From Bugula neritina (lineage: Eukaryota; Bryozoa; Gymnolaemata; Cheilostomatida; Bugulidae), in assembly GCA_964035545.1 (NCBI GenBank), contig OZ037765.1, forward strand, positions 8,336,698 through 8,400,697: a stretch of DNA of 64,000 nucleotides. Direction: 5' to 3'. The first letter of the stretch is position 1; the number at the start of each line of letters is the position of its first letter. This document shows, piece after piece, positions 57,201-64,000 of this stretch. Below the pieces are notes generated by a model that saw nothing but the letters and a program-made list of their open reading frames with translations, was not told where the DNA came from and did no database searches. Position numbers and translations under genes: made by a program.

Positions 57201-58200
57201 AAGAATGTGATAGACTAGTATTTAAAAACTAATAGTTAAATTGCTGATTTCAGTGTTCAAATTCAAATTTAGGAGTTTTCTTTTCATAGCAATGTGTGCT
57301 TGAGAGTAACACCTACACATACATATTGAGCCCATCCTGGTCACCAGGTATGTGAATATGAATGAATGCCACCAACTAAATCTCTACGACAGAACTTTAT
57401 TGCAAACTAATTAGTCATTGCGGTTAATAATTTGAGCACAAAAAAGGTAAAGAACTCTTAACATGTCCAATTACACGTAAATGTAGCTCGCTATATAAAG
57501 GGTACTCAATCAATTGAATGTTCTCAAGTAGAATGAAGAGTTTAATTGGTTTTACCATTATTTTCCTTCTTTAGGGAATTTTAGGACTACAAACCTCAAG
57601 GCAGACAGTTCAGAGTGTCGTGTATAGAAATATTGTTGTTCACAGTTATGATAATTGAAACTGTGACAAATCAGTTGTAATTATAATAAATAGTTTTAAA
57701 TAATTATAAAAATATGTTAAAACGAGCAAATAGGCACTTAAATGATTAATATTTACAATTTTAAAACCGCATAAAATGTTTTGAGCTTTATAACATTCTA
57801 TATTGTTGTTTGAAATATTTGTTTAAAATACTTTTCAATTTATACTTACACAGCTAGAAAAATTATTGTTTTATAAATTTGATACCTTCGAATCGAAATT
57901 AGCGTTTTAACCATCAGTTTTTAAATACTAGTCCATCACATTTTTTGAAAGTCAAGAAATATTTGAATTTAAGCAGTTAGTGCTATGGCAGTTCTTATAT
58001 TAAACAAATTAATTAATGAAGTCTATGGGAAATCGGTATTAGCTAGCAGAGCAAGTTGTGAGAAGGATTGTTGCCTGTATAAGTGTTACTAATATACTTG
58101 TAGGTATTCTAATTTTGAAATTAGCTTAAGGTGTCAAACTGAAATGCTAATTATCTTCCTATAGTAACTATCCTAGAGAACATCTCTCACAATGTTCTTC
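51207..58200. other. Region between the two candidate TFAP2 first exons
   Basis: About 7 kb of AT-rich DNA, intronic if the distal promoter is real. It contains a small less AT-rich island at 52020-52380 and a foldback element at 57136-58010. No gene was recognised. As the first intron of a developmental transcription factor it is a likely place for enhancers, which cannot be seen from sequence alone. Confidence 0.55.
57136..58010. mobile_element. Foldback/MITE element with two 116-bp inverted arms
   Basis: The left arm (57136-57251, from AATTTGTTTAATATAAGAAC) and the right arm (57895-58010) are reverse complements over their whole 116 bp, at roughly 85-90% identity by eye. Shared blocks include CCATAGCACTAACTGCTTAA and ACTAGTATTTAAAAACT. 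The 640-bp centre has no significant open frame, so the element is non-autonomous. AT-rich flanks hide any target-site duplication. It lies 385 bases upstream of the proximal TFAP2 start. Confidence 0.8.
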
Positions 58201-58217
58201 ATTTCATTTTTCACGTT

Positions 58218-58245
58218 ATTGGTTGTAAATTATTTGGGGGCGGAG
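58218..58245 (+). promoter_or_regulatory. CCAAT (inverted) and GC box of the proximal TFAP2 promoter
   Basis: ATTGG at 58218-58222 (CCAAT on the other strand) is followed by GGGGGCGGAG at 58236-58245, about 150-175 bases upstream of the ATG at 58395. In this AT-rich region an NF-Y plus Sp/KLF type pair is notable and fits a TATA-less promoter. Confidence 0.45.
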
Positions 58246-58394
58246 TTATTAGCTAATTTGAATAAAAATAGGATGAATAAGCAGCAAACAACCTATGCTC
58301 TTCCTAGCAGCATTAAACTCCACACAGATTGGAAGTTTTACAACAGAACTGAAGGTTAGAAACATAACATGTTTAATATCCATAGTTTGGTTGC

Positions 58395-61300
58395 ATGGCG
58401 AAACAAAAGAATTTCTGTGAGAGAAAATTAGTTTGTTTAAATGATAATTTTAATTTTGATACTGCAAGAAAATATTTAGCATCTTGTGAATTTAACAACA
58501 ATATTTGTACGAGTTTTGATTTGAACAGCTACAATGAATTAGAATACAGCTCTCCAAGTAGTAGCATTGCTGTGGCAGCAAATTGCATTGGCAGCGCTAA
58601 CCTGCAGGAAATGGTGACTATTATTGTATATTTTACAACATAGAAAATTAATGAAGCGCTAAAAGTGGCTATTATATTAATTATCTGCTGAGAATAGAAA
58701 TTCTGATTGATGTTAACATTGTGTGATTGGTTTGCTTTTAATATTCATATAGAGTTTTGAGATGATGTAAATTTATTGAAACAAAATAATTAAAAGAAAG
58801 GATAAATTGCTTTCATATCTTGGCAATTAATCATTATCAACTCATAGAGCAGTATACTGTACAGTTAAATGTAGCCTGAGGCATTTAGTGCAGCTAATTG
58901 TTTGTATGCGTTATTTGTTAAGTCACATTTATGTGAGCGAAGATAGCCTTAAGCTAGTTTTTGTTCTTTCTGGTTAGCCTTTTGTTAGTAATAGTAGTTA
59001 AGTGATGACAAGGTGATACTGTCACACTGTCATACATGTTCAGAAGATTGTTCTAGCTAGTCATGCCAATAGCAACTCAACAACATTTTGTAAGTTGAAG
59101 ATAAACCTTTATTTTTTTTCGAAATTTGTCATATAGCAATGCTTTTTACAACTTATAGCAATCATGTTAGATTGAATCAAAATTATACAAATTGTTTACA
59201 AAAGTTGTTGAACAATTTATTTATTTATTAATAATAATTATATATAGTCTTTAGAGTTAAATCTAAGTGCAATGTTAAACTGAAACTAGAAAAACTAAGG
59301 ATTATTGTATAAATAAATTATTCTTGAATTGAACTCTTTTTATATAATTATATTATATAAATGTTTATAAAATAAAGTCTTTAAGTGTAATATTTATTTT
59401 ATAAAATTTTTACTTAACATGTCTTCAAATTTTTTAATCAACTGCTTAAATTATTTTAGAATATAAATTATATTCTTATAAACAAGTTTTATTCATAACG
59501 CATAAGGTGATAAAGTTGAGCAATAAAACGAAAAAGTTTTATTATCTTTTCATTATTGATTGTCAAATAGCAGCTGAAACTTTGAATTTGTTATGTTTAA
59601 ATCTTTTTTGAATATCTTTTTGCAGGAAAGAAGAGAATTTAATGCAGCTACCCTTGGAGCATTAGCCAGCAGTTCTACAGCATCACCATTAATGCAAGTC
59701 GGGGCCCCCAGACTCACCCACGCACCTGCTGGAGCAGCAGCTGCTGCGGAGTTTCAGCCACCATATTTTCCTCCACCGTACATGCCAGGACATCCACAAC
59801 AGCCAGTAGACTTTTCATCACACGACCCTTACCATGCACTGCACCATCAGCAGCATAGCTATCAGCAGAACATGCTCAGGCATAGGGAAGAGCAGGTGGG
59901 TTTTCTGCAATGCTAGTTATCCGTAACACGCTTTATTGCAATATTTAAACAACATGACATAACACATATAATGTACCAATTTATTATAACGAAAACAATT
60001 TTAAAAACACAATTTTCAAATCAAAATATTATAAAAATGGAATATTCAAAATTCGTCATATTTTACAGTTTGAAGTCATGCATGTGGTTAGAACTTTATA
60101 ACTCTAAGCTATAAACTCCAAACAAAGATTTATAACATACTTGATAGTTTTCCTAAGGTTCTGCATTGCGTAATAGGTTTAGTCAAGTCATAAAACTACT
60201 GCTCTTGTTCCATTGTATCCATAGCAAAGTGACGAGTTGTTTAATTTAATTTAGAAATCTTCTGGACAGTTAGTTAGCGGATTAACCTGTATGACTACAG
60301 TGGTTCACGGTGTGGGCCTGACACTCAACCTCAAATAAATTGCCTATAATTTCTTCTCAATATAATTATCCACTGTACATCAGAGTGCTTGACCCAATAG
60401 CCATACATTTTATATCATAATGGCATCAGCTTCCAACCACACATTTTTCACTTCTGCTTGAAATTTTTGAGTTGAATACATATTAAACGTGTTAAATTCA
60501 AGGCTTGTGTTTAAAAGTTGAACACCAAAGTATATTATTCAGTCTAATTTTTCAAGATAATAAACATTAAGGTCTAATTTTCAAAACAATATTTACCTAG
60601 TTATTGCTAAAAATAATGTTGAATTTATCAACATTACTGCTTTATGAAATCTGACTCATACAATGTTTCAAATATATTTAGTTGCAGCAGCAGATACAGC
60701 AAGCATCTCTACAGTCAGCATATGACGTTAGAAGAGACTACATGAGGAGACCTGATACTCTGTTATATGGAGGACATAGTAGTAGTCACCATGAGATGAT
60801 GCAGCAAAGCTCAATGTCTGGGGAAGATGCCTCCCCTCAGGTATTACATTTATTTGCTTGTAAAACAGTGGCTAATAATTGCAAAATAAGTTTTTCGCTT
60901 TGATATATGGCTGTGAGTGACTCAACATTATAGCTTGCTATTAATATTTTTCATGGAATACTCTGAGAAAGCTAAATTCTAGAGTGTGTAGACTGTAGGC
61001 AGTTTAAAACAACATAAATCAATTACGACATTTTAACTACAAAATCAATGTATAAAAATAATAAAATAAAAAAATCATTGTAAACGGTACAAATTTATAC
61101 AATAGCATGGAATAAAAGTCCTGATAATTCAAATCATCAAAATAATATGTTCTCATAAGCTGGTTGAGCACAATTTAAGAATTAGCAAATATTATTGAGT
61201 CCCACAGTAAGCCTTCTGTTTGAAGTGCATACATCACCATATTAAGCACCATACAAAGAGCTCTTTAAAGTTGACATTATTCCTACTTCAATTTTATTAT

Positions 61301-63840
61301 TGGCGGATTAAGTTTTTAGAATTTTCCAAGTGACAAAGTTTGAATGCTGAATTTGAGTTTGTTTCTATAATGTAATAAAAGCAGAAGAGCCACTCAGCCA
61401 AATATCAATGAACTGTTAATGATTCTAGAAAACTAAACATTGAGATTTCTCAGTTATAAGGTACATAGTCTTTCTGATATAAAGAGTCTTATCTCCTATA
61501 TGAACCCTATAGTAGTGCTCAGTCAATGATGTGAGAATTCCATCATTGAATCATTATAATAGCACTCGTTGCCTGACGTACAAGTGCCTTTACCACGAGT
61601 TTAACCAGCTAATCATGTATTTTAGATTATTTACACTTGAGTTATATATTTTGGTGCAAATTCAATATTTTAGTGCTAAACACAAGAATTCAAAATTCTC
61701 TATCATTCTATGCATGCTGTGCTAAAAATGTTCTCAAAAATGAATGAAGCTATGAGAATCTTGTAGAGAATATATCAAGACATGACGTTCCTAGTTTGCA
61801 ACAATAATTACCCAATTACACCTGGTTGTTTATTGTTTTAATATATAATATAGTTATGTAGAGAATATCTGTTGCAAGAATGTATCAGATATGCATTATG
61901 CTCCTTATTCTTCACCAAATTTTCTCAACAGCTAATTCTTTACTCCACTACATTATAATACTTGTATCCACTTAAGGTTTACATTGTGTTTTGTGGTAAA
62001 AAGCATCATTAGCTACCGATGAGTAAATTGCTTTTATAGAACCTTCTTGGTATGAAAGTGGTTTAAGCCACTTAGCTGTGTAGACAGTAATTTGTAACTA
62101 ATATACCGCAATAAATAGGCACACTTTATATTCCTTCTACCTGAGCACCAGCCTATGTCTCATGATGATCATATTTCCTAAAAAATATATTGGTAAATAT
62201 CCAATAACATAAAGCTCAGTGTGTATATGCACAACCATACAACCTCTGTGTGCTTCTTGCAGTTTCCTTATTAAATTTGACAGCTTGTGTGTACACACAG
62301 CAAGGCATAACATAAGCAGCTAGTACTCATGTATATATATAATATATGCCAATAATTAGTTAAGGGCAAAGTGCACTGCATCATTCATCAAAATATTATG
62401 CAGTGAGTATTTTCTTGTGAGGTCACCAACTATAGCAAAGTTGGTTCTCAAAAATGCTGTGAAATAAAAAGCTAATCTGTTATGTCAACGTTTATTGAAG
62501 CAAATTTACCATTAAAAATGCACAGATCTTTAGTTGAACTACTTGTGTATTAAGCAAAATTGCATAATATTATACCTAATTTCAGAATGCTTTAAATGTT
62601 GCAACATGGTATAAAAGTTTTTATTTGGTTCAAAACTTAGATAATAATTTGTATAAAAGTTCAAGTAGTTTCAAGGTAATAAATAGTCACAAAAAATATT
62701 CATAACATATACTTCATTAAAATGCAACTAATGTCTTATGAAGCTGTTGCTCCTACTGCAGAAGTTTAAGTTTTAATCTAGAATTTAAAACTTTTTTGAT
62801 TAGTAAAGTTCAAGATTGAACTTTTGCATCTTGTAATAAATATTTTAGCTATAGCAATTATTCTCAATAGCCAATCATGGTTACCTGGTTTTCAAAAATA
62901 AAACTTTAATTTTCTATTATTGAAAAGTATTAGAATATGAATGATTTTATGTACATATATGCAACATGTCTAAAAGTATTTAATTATTTCTAGGAGCCTG
63001 ATGACTACATGCTAAGTGATAGTTATAGAAAAGGTGAGTTTTGAATTTATATGAACCAGGTTTATATAATTTTCCTTGTCTACTTTCATCAATATTAAAA
63101 AAGGAAAGATGTGTACACAAATAATAAAATATTGAAGTTCTTGATTATTTTATTTTCATAAAAAATATGTTCTGTTAATAATTAATGCTGCAAATTTTAC
63201 AGCGGGTTGTTTTATATTTGAACAAAATCTATATATCTTTAAATTTTTGTGTCTTTCATTTATATATTGTTTAAACAGTCATGCTACATTAATATTGGTG
63301 TATTGTTTCCATATGACAAAAAGTTGTAATCGAATATTGCGTGTTTATTGAATATTTATGCTATGACTAAGCTTAGAACCCTTTTTAGACCAACATTTTT
63401 TCTCATGAACTTTTTTGCCCAAAAATACTTTAAATTAATTTTTTAAAGTAGCTTTAATGAAAAAATTATTCTATGGAATAAAATTTCCGTGGCAAAAACT
63501 TATATCCTTGAAAACTTTCTTTTAAATGGGCGTGCACTTGCTACTTACTAGTGAGAAATTAGATTAACTCAATCTAATTTTTCCAATGCGTGCCCCACCC
63601 TGCAGTTAAAACTTCCCTACATGACATGTGTATAAACTTAGGTGGCAAAGGGAAGCTGGAAGGTAAAGATTACATGTCAGATAGTATGGTGGCACCGGGA
63701 GATATATTCTGTTCTGTTCCTGGCAGACTATCTCTTCTTTCTAGTACTAGTAAATATAAAGTTACTGTAGCTGAAGTACAGCGTAGACTTAGTCCCCCAG
63801 AATGTCTCAACGCTTCCCTACTTGGTGGAGTCTTGAGAAG
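58395..63840 (+). CDS. TFAP2: Transcription factor AP-2 (TFAP2), 5' part; 3' part beyond right edge
   Basis: Exons: 58395-58613 (proximal first exon, less certain), 59626-59895, 60682-60840, 62994-63033, 63606-63840; phases agree. AP-2 proteins are sequence-specific nuclear activators in ectoderm, neural and excretory development. Exon 2 contains the conserved proline/tyrosine activation motif, [13 protein letters not shown], with [10 protein letters not shown] after it. Exon 3 has [19 protein letters not shown], matching the vertebrate LDPRRDY...RPDVLLHSAH block. Exon 5 contains [20 protein letters not shown] and continues through [20 protein letters not shown], the near-invariant start of the basic DNA-binding domain. 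It ends at LR(R) with donor GTAGGC, and the helix-span-helix dimerisation region lies outside the window. Exon 2 begins ERREF exactly where vertebrate exon 2 begins DRHDG. The first exon (73 codons from ATG 58395, ending ANLQEM) uses a weaker donor, GTGACT. Poly-Ala and Gln runs are present in exons 2-3. Confidence 0.95.
59896..62993 (+). other. TFAP2 introns flanking exon 3
   Basis: Apart from exon 3 (60682-60840) this is AT-rich intron sequence. The open frame at 61531-61725 has no recognisable domain. Nothing else is supported. Confidence 0.6.
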
Positions 63841-64000
63841 GTAGGCTGCTGTAAATAACTGAAACAATTAGTACTAATTCTGCATTTCTGTATATAATGA
63901 CCATTACAGTGTTCAGCTTGTGACCACAGTTTGTGCTGCTGAGCTTAACTTGTGCTTTTAATAAAAGCATGTTTGGACCAGTAAGATATTATATTATGCA
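63841..64000 (+). other. Start of a TFAP2 intron at the right edge
   Basis: The donor GTAGGC at 63841 begins an intron that runs off the window. An AATAAA-like string at 63959 is intronic on this model. Confidence 0.7.

Overview
The window is a piece of an AT-rich, intron-dense animal nuclear genome. It holds five recognisable protein-coding genes and one unidentified one. Every recognised gene was assembled from exons whose splice phases add up to an open frame. The set points to a bilaterian animal: a GPX4-type glutathione peroxidase with an in-frame UGA and a 3' SECIS, a THOC3 orthologue, an IGSF9/Turtle neuronal Ig-superfamily protein, mitochondrial ribosomal protein uL15m and an AP-2 transcription factor. 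Insects and nematodes replaced the selenocysteine in their GPX enzymes with cysteine. A lophotrochozoan or invertebrate deuterostome is therefore more likely, but the sequence alone does not name the phylum.

Layout, left to right. (1) 1-1109, minus: 5' half of a gene for a signal-anchored or secreted glycoprotein, running off the left edge, not identified. (2) 3223-6362, plus: selenoprotein GPX4, SECIS at about 6490-6564, polyA signal at 6659. (3) 6948-11325, minus: THOC3, six exons, 339 aa; its first intron carries a candidate MITE with a long TA microsatellite. (4) 12847-40575, plus: IGSF9/Turtle, 18 exons, 1463 aa, with five Ig domains, two FN3 domains, a TM segment and a cytoplasmic tail of about 700 aa, mostly in one exon. 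(5) 40859-47209, minus: MRPL15, five exons, 289 aa. (6) 51165-63840, plus: TFAP2, with two candidate alternative first exons, cut by the right edge inside the DNA-binding domain.

Strands alternate strictly (-,+,-,+,-,+). Neighbours are therefore either head-to-head, sharing an upstream region (1109/3223, 11325/12847, 47209/51165), or tail-to-tail with 3' ends 0.3-0.6 kb apart (6362/6948, 40575/40859). The genes do unrelated jobs: lipid-peroxide detoxification, mRNA export, neuronal adhesion, mitochondrial translation and developmental transcription. They are not an operon or a gene cluster.

The non-coding part holds a dispersed (ACTAAT/AGTAAT)-rich degenerate repeat in three places, a foldback element with two 116-bp arms upstream of TFAP2, a tRNA-like inverted pair in IGSF9 intron 3, minisatellites of 27 and 11 bp, a CTG run, and a tandem duplication that copies a splice-acceptor region. 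I found no convincing undescribed multi-gene system. The points most worth checking are the UGA/SECIS pair, the two TFAP2 promoters, the foldback and MITE elements, and the unidentified membrane protein.
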